Origin: Linanthus parryae
Taxonomy: Eukaryota > Streptophyta > Magnoliopsida > Ericales > Polemoniaceae
Length of the DNA: 64,000 bases
Direction of reading: 5' to 3'
Assembly (NCBI GenBank): GCA_023055425.1
Contig: JALGPY010000005.1
Span: forward strand, 88,267,495-88,331,494
Below the pieces are notes generated by a model. That model was not told the DNA's origin. It worked only from the letters and a program-made list of their open reading frames with translations, and did no database searches. Position numbers and translations under genes: made by a program. Below, one piece after another: positions 54,354-64,000 of this stretch; the stretch's first letter is position 1, and each line of letters opens with the position of its first letter.

Positions 54354-57300
54354 ATGGGGGGCGTGCTAAGGCCTGTCTCCTCAATCATCTGTTCTTGGTC
54401 AACTTGCATTTCCCTTCCTCCTGTCTGTGATGACGAACTTCTTACTCTCCATGATTTTTTGTTGGATGATAACCCCCGTATCGAATTCATCTGGTACTTC
54501 ATGCTCTATTACTTCCACATCCTGATTTGTGACCTATTTCTTCCCATAGTCTATGTCATACTTCTGCCTTTTGATTTCCTGTTCCTCAGGCAACTCTAAT
54601 TTGTGGTAATCGTGCTTTAATTGCATATTTGTTGCCAATTGATCCGCCATACATTGGTTGATGAATATAGCTCTTGATTCCCTGTGGAATTCTTTTGCAG
54701 CTTCTTTCGGAAATTTTTCCCACTTCTCTTTCTGTCTCCACATCTTGTTCTTCTTCATTCTCTTGCGTTTCTCCTTATCAATCGCCATAACTTCCTTCTG
54801 AAACTCTTTCTTTTAATCCGAATGGGCCTCTCCAAAGTTGTTGTGTTTGGGGTTAAGATATTGTTGGATCCAATGGACCATGCCTCATTAACGAGTCTGT
54901 TTTATTAATATTGACCCATAACTTAATTTTTGGGCTTCTGCTGTTGCTAGCTAATTGGGCTTCAAATTCTACAATGTTCTGGCCCATTACGCCCCGGTAG
55001 GTTCAACGTCCTCATACATATTGCTGCTTTCCCCCTTTTTCCTTTTCGTGCTCATTTCCTCCATTTCGTCCTTGAAAGTTTGTAATGTAAGTATAAAACA
55101 TGATCTAAATACTCTAGAAGGCGAGGGGGGGGGGGGGGGGTGAATAGAGTAAGCTAACTTTTGCCAAAACACAGTCTTTTAAAAACTAGAGTAGTGCAAA
55201 CTGTTGATATCTCAAAACTTTGAAACAGTTTTGAGAAACTTGAAGATATAACTGCAGGATATAGAGGCTTCAAAGCTTTGAGATTTGGAAAGCTCCAAAG
55301 ATTTGAAACTTCCTGTTTAGACTGAAGTAAAGATAACAAAACTAAATAGCAATGACACAATGATTTTACAGAGTTCAATCACAATTGGACCTAGTCTCTG
55401 CGTGAGGGATATAATCCCTCCAGGAATCAAACACAACTTCTTATTAATCACCTAGATTTAGCCCTAGATCTCAAGCCTAAGTGAACTACCTTACACTTAT
55501 ACAACTTGTAGTTCCCAACCTATCTAGTTACATGCTACAACCTGTTGAAACAATAAGAACCTCTTGTTGTTCACTTGAACAACCAAACTACTAAGTTTAG
55601 TGAGGTTTCAGAAATGTAGAATGAATAATACAATTAAGTACAAGTAGAAGAACTCAAAAAAAGAATAAGCTAGTGAAGCCTGATGAGTTCTTCTGATCCG
55701 ATGATCTTTTGCTGTTGAAGAGATGATTTGCTTGATTGATTTAAAGAATTGTTTAATTTGATATTTCCAGTATTTTTCTCTCTCCAAATCCACGACCTCA
55801 ATCTCTTCTTTCTGGCTCTCTCCTATTCAAATTTAAAGTTATGAACACTTGAGCAACAGTCTGCAACCAACTGAGAAATTATAGGAACATAAATCCTCTA
55901 CATCCTCCTTTCTGATAAGCTTCAATCAACAGCTATGTTTGAATGGATTTTGGATTTGTTTATGGAAGTTGGAGCGTCCAACAAACCTGCATAAACTCAG
56001 CAAACAAGATCAAACAACAACAAGACAATCTAGCATCAAGATCTGATTAGCAAACTGCTAACAGTTCTAAGGAAAACTGGGCTATATTTGTCTGCAGATA
56101 AACTTGAGTTAATACATATATTCAAACTGATGAATATATCGAGTAACTAGTATAGAACATGCATTATTAGGCAGTAATCAACTCATAACAAGTTCTAAGT
56201 CTCACAGAAATAACCTGCATACACAAAAATAATTAGATGAACTTAGCAGTGAAGGATAATCAGTAAATCTCTAAGCTTTAAAGCTTTGCCTGCTAGTTCA
56301 TCAGAATGAACTTGGATTTTCAATCCAACTTAGTCCTGCATATATTATAGATTAGAACATAGATTACTAATGCATTTATATTGTCATCCCATATCAAAAC
56401 TAAAATCTGCACAAAAACAGTTAGACAAATATACATATAAGCATATAATATAAGCATAGCTACAGTAACTCAAAGCTTTGAAGCTTTGGTATTTAGCAAT
56501 ATTTCCTTCTTGTTTTTCTGGCTTTCATCATCAAGGAACCAAAGCTCTCTGCATGCATATATACATATCAATCTCAAGGAGCTTCGGACTTATCAGTCCT
56601 CATTAATCAGGATCATTCTTTTCCCTTGTCGTTTTTACAGTTTTCCTTGTGGATAGGAATGTCGTCGATTTCCTTGAAGAGTTGCCATCACGGGTTTCAT
56701 ACTCCCTTCGTACCATCTGGACAGGTGTCATCCCCAGGTTTCTCCATTGTCCTTTGCTCCTTCCTCCCACGCGTTTTTGTGCGTTCCTCTGCACAGTCTT
56801 CACCGCAATCCATGGCGTCGCTGGAATCTTCATATTCCTTACCAGTTTTTTTCCTCCCACCACGGGTTGTTTCATTTTGATCTCTTGAACCCTTATCATT
56901 TCCTGATTTTTTTGAGATTTCGAGCCTGGTGGAATCTTTCCTCCGTACCTAGACTCCATTCCCTTCTTCCGATTTAGGAACTTGCATTCCACATCTTCAT
57001 GCCCCAATCTGCCACACCGGTAGCAAAAATCCCCTAATTTCTCATATGAGAATGGGATCCAGAGATGGCCTCTCCTTCCTTGAGCTTCATTTCAAAACCT
57101 TGGTCTAGGGGTTTTCCTGTATCAATTCCAATTTGTATTCTCATAACAGGACAATTGACTAGCCCCGATTCAGAGCTAGCGTCCACCTTCATATACCTTC
57201 CGATGGAGTTTCCCAATCGTCTGCATTTTTGACTGTCATCTTCTTCATGGGAAGTCCTCACACTTGGACCCAAAATGGGGTTTCTGTGTAATTTAGCTTC

Positions 57301-57730
57301 GTCAGATCTGTCTCAAGTTCGAAGCGCCGGAAGACGATGATCCTATTTTGTACCGACCACGGTATACCTTTCCAAACTCTCCGACAATCTTCTTTGTCTT
57401 CAAATAAAAAGGAGAAAATATTATCTCCTCGTGCAGCTACTGAGAATCCTTCTTTCAGCTTCCAAACCTTGTTGAAAATCGTAGAAATTGTCTAAGCTCT
57501 CACCTCTCTTTTTGTTACAACTCTTCCGAAAAGACACTTTGCTTCAAGTTCGTTATGGGTCTCAGGCTTGTCATCCAGAGAGATTTCGTTTTTATTTGGT
57601 GGGGTATCGTTCTTGGATGGTATTAGTTCCATCTTGATGCTAGAGATAGATCGAGAAAAGATGGGTGAAGAAACAAAATTAGGTTGACAAGCTGGGAAGG
57701 AAAGACAAACAGGGGGTTGAAGAAAAGACG
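54354..57730 (-). pseudogene. LINE ORF1 (DUF4283 and zinc knuckle), split by a solo LTR
   Basis: The likely ORF1 start is MELIPSKNDTPPNKNEISLD near 57632. Then come LEAKCLFGRVVTKREV, FNKVWKLKEGFSVAARGDN and FSFLFEDKEDCRRVWKGIPW (DUF4283 pattern), then TPFWVQV-GLPMK and GRYMKVDA. The zinc knuckle CYRCGRLGHEDVEC lies at 56984-57025. A basic, Lys/Arg-rich tail is interrupted by the solo LTR and resumes below 55068 (DEMEEMSTKRKKGE), with a further Lys/Glu-rich stretch at 54788-54534. A few stops and frameshifts are present. Confidence 0.78.
55073..56595 (-). mobile_element. Solo LTR of a copia element, 1523 bp, minus orientation
   Basis: In its own orientation it starts TGATAAGTCCGAAGCTCC at 56595 and ends CAAACTTTCA at 55073. 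A perfect 5-bp duplication GTCCT flanks it (55068-55072 and 56596-56600). It shares short landmarks with the solo LTR at 34638-36140 (CTTGATGATGAAAG near the start; CTTCTAGAGTATTTAG near the end), so they are related subfamilies. It contains a 16-G run at 55125-55140 where the relative has only six C, and AAAGCTTTGAG-type palindromes. Confidence 0.9.
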
Positions 57731-57857
57731 CAAACAACTAATTCACCGAGAGACGAAGCCTCCGGCGACTAGCAACTCTAGAAGTAGAAACGAGAACATT
57801 CCTTGGAGAGAAAACCTCTCACTAGAATATTTCTCTCTCTAGAGACTCTGGAACTTA

Positions 57858-58185
57858 CCAACACTTTTTTGCCAAAAGTATCATATTAAAATCCCCAGCA
57901 CCTACTCACAGGTCACGAGTCGCAAACTCACAAGTCACGGAGTCCTTCAGATCTCCAGTGTCCACCACCTATATAAACCTCTCCAGTTTCACTCAAATTT
58001 CAGGAAATCCACCGAACTCCTCCCTCTCTTTCTCTCTACAAATCCTCCTCTTCGTCGCACATTTTCTGTAATTGAACTTGTGGGTTTTTGTGGGTTTTGC
58101 ATCTTTTTCACATACATTTCACAATTCAGAAAACCCATAAGCTAATTTCCCAAAATTTCCACAGTTTCTCATTTTTGAAGTTGAG
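57858..58185 (+). promoter_or_regulatory. Phenylalanine ammonia-lyase promoter and leader
   Basis: Directly upstream of the ammonia-lyase exon. A TATATAAA box lies at 57970-57977, followed by a CT-rich leader (58015-58050) of about 200 bases to ATG 58186. ACCAACA at 57857-57863 and ACCTACT at 57900-57906 resemble the AC elements (ACC[T/A]A[A/C]C) bound by MYB factors in phenylpropanoid genes. The first of these lies at the edge of the LINE. Confidence 0.6.
57970..57977 (+). promoter_or_regulatory. TATA box
   Basis: TATATAAA in the context CCACCTATATAAACC, 208 bases before the ATG, with a CT-rich leader following. A good plant core promoter match. Confidence 0.7.
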
Positions 58186-58552
58186 ATGGAAAACGGAAGA
58201 AGGAACCTCGGTTTTTGCGTCAAGGATCCTCTAAATTGGGGAATGGCGGCAGAGGCAATTAGGGGGGAGTCATTTGGACAAGGTGAGGCGCATGATGAAG
58301 GAGTACCGGAACCCGGTGGTGCGACTCAGCAGCGGGACCTTGACCATATCCCAGGTGGCGGCGATCGCCAGCAGGGGAGGAGACGTGAAGGTGGAGCTGA
58401 CGGTGTATGCGAGGGCTGGAGTGAAGGCTAGCAGTGATTGGGTAATGGGGAGCATGAGCAAAGTGATGGATAGTTACGGCGTGACCACTGGTTTTGGTGC
58501 TACTTCTCACCGAAGGACCAAACAGGGCTGTGCACTTCAGAAGCAACTCCTT
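58186..58552 (+). pseudogene. PAL: Phenylalanine ammonia-lyase exon 1, frameshifted
   Basis: From ATG 58186: [18 protein letters not shown], then after one extra G in a six-G run (58262-58267) the next frame gives [58 protein letters not shown] and [20 protein letters not shown], ending LQKQLL at 58552. This is the N-terminal part of phenylalanine ammonia-lyase, which converts phenylalanine to trans-cinnamate at the entry of the phenylpropanoid pathway. SYGVTTGFG holds the catalytic Tyr. Similarity stops where the single conserved intron of plant PAL genes normally begins, but instead of an AG/GT donor there is ACC and a 12-C run (58554-58565). The N-terminal leader is shorter than usual. The MIO-forming Ala-Ser-Gly lies in the missing second exon. 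Confidence 0.88.
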
Positions 58553-58565
58553 ACCCCCCCCCCCC

Positions 58566-59168
58566 ATCTCTCTTTCTTGAATTTGATCGTTCTTAAAACA
58601 TATGATTTTATTCATGAAGAAGAAAAACGATTATGGTTGCTCAAAATTTATGTTAATTTTGTCTTACGAATATGCTATTATATTGCCGTATGAGATGAAC
58701 TTAAGCAATAGGAGTAGTATGTAAAAATGTTATCTTGTATGAGCCGGAAACTAGTGCAAGAATTAGGAAATAATTTGTGTAGTTAATGAAAGGACACCAC
58801 TATCAAATTAATAAAAGGACCACACTACTAAATATTTCAAAATTTTGGGGTATCAATGGAAAACTCAGGGATTGCAAATTGAAATCACTCACCTTCAGAC
58901 CTGCTCAAATTTAAAACACGTGGTTTGATGAATTCTACTACACGAAGGCGGCTAATGGCTAATTCATTTAGAAATAATTATATTTTTATAATCTTCCATG
59001 ACATTTTGAACAGTTTTTATTTACATTTTAACTTTGTATCTTGAAATAATTTAAAAAAATCGCGCACTTTGTTGTCGTGAAATGTACACCTTGAATTTAG
59101 TAATGCAATCCTTTCATTTTCCCTAAATGGGAGGGAGGAACCCTCGCATAATGGTTGATGTGGGTGGT
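58566..59168 (+). other. Possible intron-like or intergenic sequence after the PAL exon
   Basis: AT-rich and non-coding, consistent with intron sequence, but no PAL exon 2 appears anywhere in the window. Either the intron continues past a retrotransposon beyond 64000, or exon 2 is lost. No other gene is recognised. Confidence 0.45.
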
Positions 59169-59512
59169 TGATACGTACCAGTATCGTTCCCACGCATTGC
59201 TAAACTCACGTACTGCTACGAAAAAATAAAAACTAAGAATTACAGAAAACAAACTGAAATAATTCAAGAAAAATAACTTCTTATTCCATCAAAATAACTG
59301 AAGACTACAAACATTACAACTAATCCTAACCCTAGACTCTTACGGACCAAGCCCGGTCTACTAAATAATCAAATAAACTAGTTAACTCAAGAAATAAATA
59401 AACTAGTTACTACAAATAAATAAATAAATAATTGAATAATACGGATGAGGATGATATAGTTGACCCGTATCAACTCCCCCGCGCTTGAAAATCACCTTGT
59501 CCTCAAGGTGGA
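59169..59512 (-). mobile_element. Short gypsy LTR with end of pol (Reina-like)
   Basis: TGATACGTACCAG to GACCCGTATCA (59169-59472) has the size and TGATACG...CGTATCA limits of small gypsy LTRs. On the minus strand the adjoining bases 59473-59512 read LEDKVIFKRGGVDT-like, which is the usual pol end and polypurine tract (GCGCGGGGGAGT) of Reina-type elements. The remainder of the element is absent. Confidence 0.6.
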
Positions 59513-59933
59513 TGTGTTAAAAATATGCACGACTTCTTGTATATCTTGCACACGTTTGCCCGAATCAAATGGACGGAGGATGACCTTCGGGACAGTACAT
59601 TGGAAGCTAAGTCTTGAAAAATTGAGGCCGTAAACGGACTCGGAAGGTCAACATACCTTAGAGTAGAACCCGTGGCCCAAAAAAATATCATCGCGGTTCA
59701 AAATAAGCTAAAAATAGACTTGTTGCTCATTCGGAGCCATGGGGGAGCCGGTGGCTTGGGCTGAGCCAGCCATAAGCCATCAAGCTGAATAGCAGAAGAC
59801 CATGGCTGGGCCTGAGCCGATTTCTAGAAGACGGCTAAAGCGAGCCGAACTGGAGCTGGTTGAACCCGATCGGCTAAACAAAGTCGAGTTGAGCTCAAGC
59901 GCGTGGCTAAATCGAGCCGTGACCAAGCGGTAG
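59513..59933. other. Unassigned sequence with GAGCC-rich segment
   Basis: No gene. From about 59730 to 59930 there are many GAGCC/GGCTC/GAGCT motifs in both orientations (CGAGCCG, GAGCTCAAGC), similar to the subterminal repeats of some hAT-type MITEs, but no clear ends or duplication can be set. Confidence 0.4.
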
Positions 59934-62218
59934 TGTAACACCCCCAAATGGCCCAAGCCGGAGACCCGGGGATGTCACTCCGTACCCGAGAGGAGCTAGG
60001 ATACAAGGAGATTTTATAACATGGTTCGCAAGCACAAAACATCCACAATAATAATTAAATCCAATTGAAACAATGCATTATTATAATCCAACGTCCTAGC
60101 CACAACCGGCATAAACAAACTAGAGTGTTTAAACTAATAAGTAATTCGAATTCAAATGAAATACTACTACTACTACTATTCCATGTGATGTGCGTCCCCT
60201 TCTACGCCAAATAACCATCCTCTAAACCTGTGGTGCGGAATCAAAAAGAAACACCACAGTACAAAATCAGCATGAAATACTGGTAAATAAACATCCAAAC
60301 ATGTAAAACGATGATGGGATAGTTATAAAACCAAGACTCATTCATAAGTAAGAGTTTTTCGCAAACACAGTGGTAATAAAGTTGACTCTTGTATTAAAAC
60401 ATAAGATTTCCCAATTCCATAATATTTCCAAACCAATTTCCATAATCATTAGGAAAAATTCAAATCCATTGTTACCTTCTTTCCGTTAACAAAAACCAAA
60501 ATACTCATTATTAATTCGTTGTGACGGGGGAAAACCAAATAAACCACAGCTTCCATGACCTTAAGTGTCGACACCCCCTAAGACTACGCCGGTCAGAGGA
60601 GTGAGTACATGCAACCGGATCAAAAAGAGACGGGACCGCAGCCAACACCGCCCAAAGAGAATAATAATGTCCCCGCACAACTTCTTCCACTTTACGTTAT
60701 AGTTCACTAATATCATGGTGATGTTTTTCAGCAAAAATATTTAACAAGTATAAATCACATATTTCAAGTCATGTAGCACGTAAACACATTTTGAGACGTA
60801 GCAAATAAAAGTATTCGTTTGACACGTAAGAGATATGCACACTAGGCTTGGCATATTTACTTACCTCAAAGCAAATTCTAACCATAGCAACTCAATCAAC
60901 GTACTCTACGTACTCGTCGTCGACGAACTCGTTACCTACACACAACAATATTCTAATAAAACAAATATTCTAGCAATATACCTGCCATAATAATTACATG
61001 CATATGATAGTCAATGGTTTAGGTCTCTAACACCAACCTAACATCTCACTCAATTCGTACTTCAAAACAAAACCCAAGACTTTGCTTCAAAATCCTCCAA
61101 CCTAAAGCATGCATAATCTATCATAACTCCACCAATCTATTACTCCAGTTTCCCAAACAGATCATGGTCTAAAAACAGTTCAATTGGATTCAAAACATTC
61201 TAAATAATAAGTTTAGCCTCAAGCGGATCTTAATTTCGATTCCTGAATTAAAAGTTACACTAGTTTCAAGTTTCCAACTTCATTCAAAATATCCATATGG
61301 GAATTGTCAATCTTCATGAAACTTTTCCCCCAAGCACATAATTCATCCTATATTCATACTAAACCTAATATAACATGATTCCCACATTCAAATCAGGTTG
61401 TTATCCACATACTATGATCATTCAAACACCCAAATCATTCAATCAAACTTCTCCTCCAAACTAGGGTTTCTTCCCAACGCCCAAGAACATGATGAACCCT
61501 AAAACTTGATAATCAATCTTGGGAATCCATGAACAATGATCCTAACAATAACAAACTGATATTTAAAGATTACATGCAACATACATGAATCATGAACAAA
61601 TGATCACAAGAATAAGAGATCAACAAGAGAAAAGAAAAGAAGAAACGAAACAAGCTCAAACCCGCCGCCATGGAGGCCAGACGGGAAGAGAGGCGGACGG
61701 AGAGAGAGAGAGAGAGAAAAAGAAAGAGACAAAGGAAAAGAGAAAGAAAGAAAAGAGAAAGAGATAGAGAGAGAGAGAGATATTACCTCAACGGAAAAAA
61801 GAGAGAGAGAGGCGGCGGCGGTGGGTGGCTGCCGTCGGTCACAAGAGAGAGACGAGAGAGAGAGTGAGGGACGAGTGAGAGTGAGGGACGTGAGAGAGAG
61901 ATAGAGAAAATAGGGAGAGTGAGGGTTTTATGAGAGTTGTAAATAAAATCAACTTCATAAGTAGGAAACCCTCTTGGATTAGGAAACTTTTACGTAGGAA
62001 GAAAAGTTAGGTCAAAAGACACTTATTCCCCCTTAGTTTTGCATAAAGACAAACACCTCCCCCAAACTCAAGTAAAAGACACTAAAACCTGTGATTAAAA
62101 TCACAAAGATTCCCCAAACTCTCATAACCATTATAATTAACTCTCTACAATTAAATTAACTTCCCAACACTTATAATAATATCACAAAATACCCGTAGTC
62201 ACAAAACGGGGTATTTCG
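59934..62218 (-). repeat. 3' LTR of the second chromovirus, about 2.3 kb
   Basis: It starts TGTAACACCCCCAAATGG and ends AAACGGGGTATTTCG, where the first chromovirus has AAACGGGGTATTACA. The terminal CA appears mutated to CG. It contains a GA-rich microsatellite section at about 61620-61910. Confidence 0.75.
61622..61915. repeat. GA-rich simple repeat region
   Basis: Imperfect GA/GAAA repeats (AGAGAGAGAG runs at about 61700, 61760, 61805, 61850 and 61895) within the LTR. The Arg/Glu-rich open frames across it are a product of the repeat, not a gene. Confidence 0.85.
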
Positions 62219-62232
62219 TCCTTCCCTCCTTA
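62219..62232 (-). promoter_or_regulatory. Polypurine tract of the second chromovirus
   Basis: On the minus strand TAAGGAGGGAAGGA abuts the LTR, two bases different from the tract of the first chromovirus at 20595-20608. Confidence 0.8.
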
Positions 62233-62421
62233 AAAAGAACTTCGTCCTCGAAGTTTAAACAAAACCTTAACCACAATAAGATATACACCTCCCCTCAATG
62301 GTACCACTACTAAATGCAAACCTAAGGTCATGATTGATATGCAATATACTATAAGTAGTACTTTAATAAAACACCGAAGGATTACATCCTCTCCCCCTTA
62401 GAGGAGTGACGTCCTCGTAAC

Positions 62422-63140
62422 TCAAGGTACCTCTTCAAACAGGTGAGGGTACTTCTTACTCATATCATCCTCCGCTTCCCAAGTTGCCTCTTCAGTGAGG
62501 TGGTTTGTCCAAAATACCTTTACAATCTTGACACTCTTGTTACGGGTGTTTCTTGTCTTGGTGTCTAGAATTTTGACAGGATGTTCTTCATAACTCAAAG
62601 ACGGGTCCAGAACTATTGGTTCGGGGTCTAATACATGAGATGCATCAGGCACATACTTCTTCAGCTGCGATACGTGGAATACATTGTGAACACGACCCAA
62701 ATTTGATGGTAAATCCAATTAATAAGCCACTTCTCCAATCTTCTCTATGACATCATATTGTCCAATGAATTTCGGCCTCAACTTCCCTTTCTGATTGAAC
62801 CTCATGACTCCCTTAGTCGGCGAAACTTTAAGAAATGCTTTTTCTACAACTTGAAATTCCATTGGTCTTCTTTTCTGATCAGCGTAAGATTTCTGTCTAT
62901 CCTGGGCTGCCTTCATTCGTTGCTGTATAAGTCTCACTTGATCTGTCAACTCTTTGATAAGTTGTGGACCAATTACTATTGTCTCACTTATGTCGTTCCA
63001 ACACAACGGTGTTCTACACTTCCTTCCATACAACGCCTCATGCGGTGCCATTCCAATACTGGAATGATAACTGTTGTTGTAGGAGAATTATATCAAAGGT
63101 AATCTTTCAACCCATTAACCTTGAAAATCCATAACACACG
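62422..63140 (-). pseudogene. Integrase C-terminus and chromodomain-like tail
   Basis: The frame 63051-62719 gives MAPHEALYGRKCRTPLCWND, KAFLKVSPTKGVMRF and GQYDVIEKIGEVAY, then a stop (normally Tyr-Arg). The frame 62718-62422 continues DLPSNLGRVHNVFHVSQLKKY, HPVKILDTKTRNTRNKSVKI and EEATWEAEDDMSKKYPHLF, the chromodomain-like end. The match to 20901-21380 is close throughout. A single stop at 62719 divides the two. Confidence 0.82.
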
Positions 63141-63400
63141 ATCTTAGCATATCTTCCAACGTTTGGATTTCATTGGCCTGTTGCTGAGAGAACAATCCAA
63201 ACTGTTCTTCGATGTTGGTAAAGCAATCACGAAATCCATTGAAATCGAATCCCACTTCCAAACTGGGACATCTAATGGTTGCACTAAACCTCCCATTCTT
63301 TCATGTTCAAACTTCACCTTTTGACAAGTTAGACATTTTGCCACAAATTCTGCCACTTCTTTCTTCATGTTAGGCCACCAAAACATCTTCTTCATGTCCT
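63141..63400 (-). pseudogene. Integrase N-terminal part with H2C2 finger, internally deleted
   Basis: The frame 63395-63144 gives [20 protein letters not shown] (H2C2 end), [40 protein letters not shown] and then LDCSLSNRP. Compared with 21387-22082, the section from the first Asp region to the TDGQ-ER region, including the second Asp, is missing, so this integrase core has lost about 120 codons. Confidence 0.78.
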
Positions 63401-64000
63401 TATAAAGTTTTTCACCTCCTGGATGTACTGAGTAGGGTGTGTTGTGGGCTTCTCACATCAACTTCTCCTTAGTTTCCGTACACTTATGTGGTACACACCA
63501 TCTTCCCTTGTAATGAATACTTCCATCTTCATGGTTCTTGAAATCCTTTGCTTGACCTTCTGCAATCTTTTTTTTATCCTTTCCAGCTTCACATCTCCTG
63601 GCTAGTTACTCCTTATTTCTTCTAAGACATCTGGCACAACTTTCATATTTCCAAGGATATTCTTTACTCCACCTTGTTCTACAACTTCAATTCCAAGTTT
63701 TCGGAACTCTCGGCAGAGCCAATCGGGTAAAACTAGCATAGTATCCAAAGTATGGCTCGATTTTCGGCTTAACGCATCAGCTACTACGTTTGCCTTCCCT
63801 TCATGGTATTGTATACGAAAATCATAATCCTTTTTGACTTCTAACCAACGTCTTTGCCTGTTATTTAGCTCTTTCTGCGTGAATATGTACTTAAGACTGC
63901 TGTGATCCGTATACAACCTACACACAGATCCATACAAGTGATGTCTCCATATCTTCAGTGCAAAAACTATAGCTGCAAGCTCTAAGTCATGCGTAGCATA
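63401..64000 (-). pseudogene. RNase H of the second chromovirus, partial
   Basis: The frame 63937-63602 gives [39 protein letters not shown] and [18 protein letters not shown], the second half of gypsy RNase H, followed by a stop region and the start of the H2C2 part near 63480. The domain continues beyond the window end toward RT. Confidence 0.82.

Larger units (their letters stand above)
53207..57857 (-). mobile_element. L1-type LINE, minus strand, interrupted by a solo LTR
   Basis: On the minus strand from about 57857: a 5' leader, ORF1 (57633 to about 54500), and ORF2 endonuclease to the segment before RT (about 54353-53207), where it is cut by the Angela-like LTR. A solo LTR occupies 55073-56595 inside ORF1. 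The 5' end is not truncated in coding terms, unlike the LINE at 7336-9478. The 3' half (RT, RNase H, tail) is missing from the window. Confidence 0.8.
59934..64000 (-). mobile_element. Second chromovirus, minus strand, running off the window
   Basis: 3' LTR 59934-62218, polypurine tract 62219-62232, then chromodomain-like tail, integrase, H2C2 finger and RNase H in reverse order up to the window end at 64000. Protein sequence is close to that of the chromovirus at 17589-29019, but the LTR is shorter (about 2.3 against 3.0 kb) and different in most of its length. Several frame breaks occur in pol. Confidence 0.85.

Noticed and set aside
59169..59472. TRIM (terminal-repeat retrotransposon in miniature)
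   Set aside because: Only one LTR copy is present and the adjoining bases read as the end of a gypsy pol, so a truncated Reina-like element fits better.
61585..61867. Arg/Glu-rich frames
   Set aside because: Products of GA-type simple repeats within an LTR.

Overview
The window reads as nuclear DNA from a flowering plant, probably a eudicot. It carries plant-type L1 LINEs, Ty1/copia elements of Angela-like and SIRE-like type, Ty3/gypsy chromoviruses with tRNA-iMet primer sites, non-autonomous hAT elements with 8-bp target duplications, a KIB/DUF295-type F-box relic and the first exon of a phenylalanine ammonia-lyase gene. The species cannot be named from sequence alone. Gene density is very low. 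Most of the DNA from about 6.7 kb onward is transposable elements nested inside one another, and many element edges can be fixed to the base by target-site duplications (TSDs).

Region by region. 1-6.7 kb is the gene-like part: two small hAT MITEs (654-1189, 1572-1972), a 56-aa single-span membrane protein gene (3496-3666) and a decayed F-box/DUF295 gene (4517-5718). 6.7-15.7 kb is an old plus-strand LINE broken by a younger minus-strand LINE (7336-9478), a 598-bp hAT element (10017-10614) and a 1161-bp poly(A)-type retroposon (12980-14140). 15.7-29.6 kb is a minus-strand copia relic whose reverse transcriptase carries a 95-unit CTT repeat; it is split by a complete 11.4-kb chromovirus (17589-29019, TSD AGCAA). 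29.6-37.0 kb is a pol-less LTR element with an Athila-type primer site and one broken 313-codon reading frame, hit by a solo LTR (34638-36140). 37.0-41.25 kb is a truncated Tat/Ogre-like gypsy element whose LTR hosts an Angela-type solo LTR (39396-40824). 41.25-46.0 kb is the 3' half of a SIRE-like copia element with an envelope-like reading frame, split by a 1.27-kb hAT element. 46.0-53.2 kb is a decayed Angela-like copia element. 53.2-57.85 kb is a minus-strand LINE split by a solo LTR. It stops immediately upstream of a phenylalanine ammonia-lyase promoter and exon 1 (57.86-58.55 kb), which has a frameshift and no normal splice donor. The window ends in a short gypsy LTR fragment and a second chromovirus (59934 to beyond 64000).

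No gene cluster or defence-type system is visible. The most interesting signals are: the pol-less retroelement with its own reading frame; short palindromes repeated in several otherwise unlike LTRs, with the core GTCGCACGAC shared by two of them; the in-frame poly-lysine tract inside a reverse transcriptase; templated filler DNA at a junction between two truncated elements; the 1.16-kb GC-rich retroposon; and the isolated phenylalanine ammonia-lyase exon. The order of nesting gives a relative time line: the plus-strand LINE is older than its three inserts, the copia relic is older than the chromovirus, and the SIRE-like element is older than its hAT insert.
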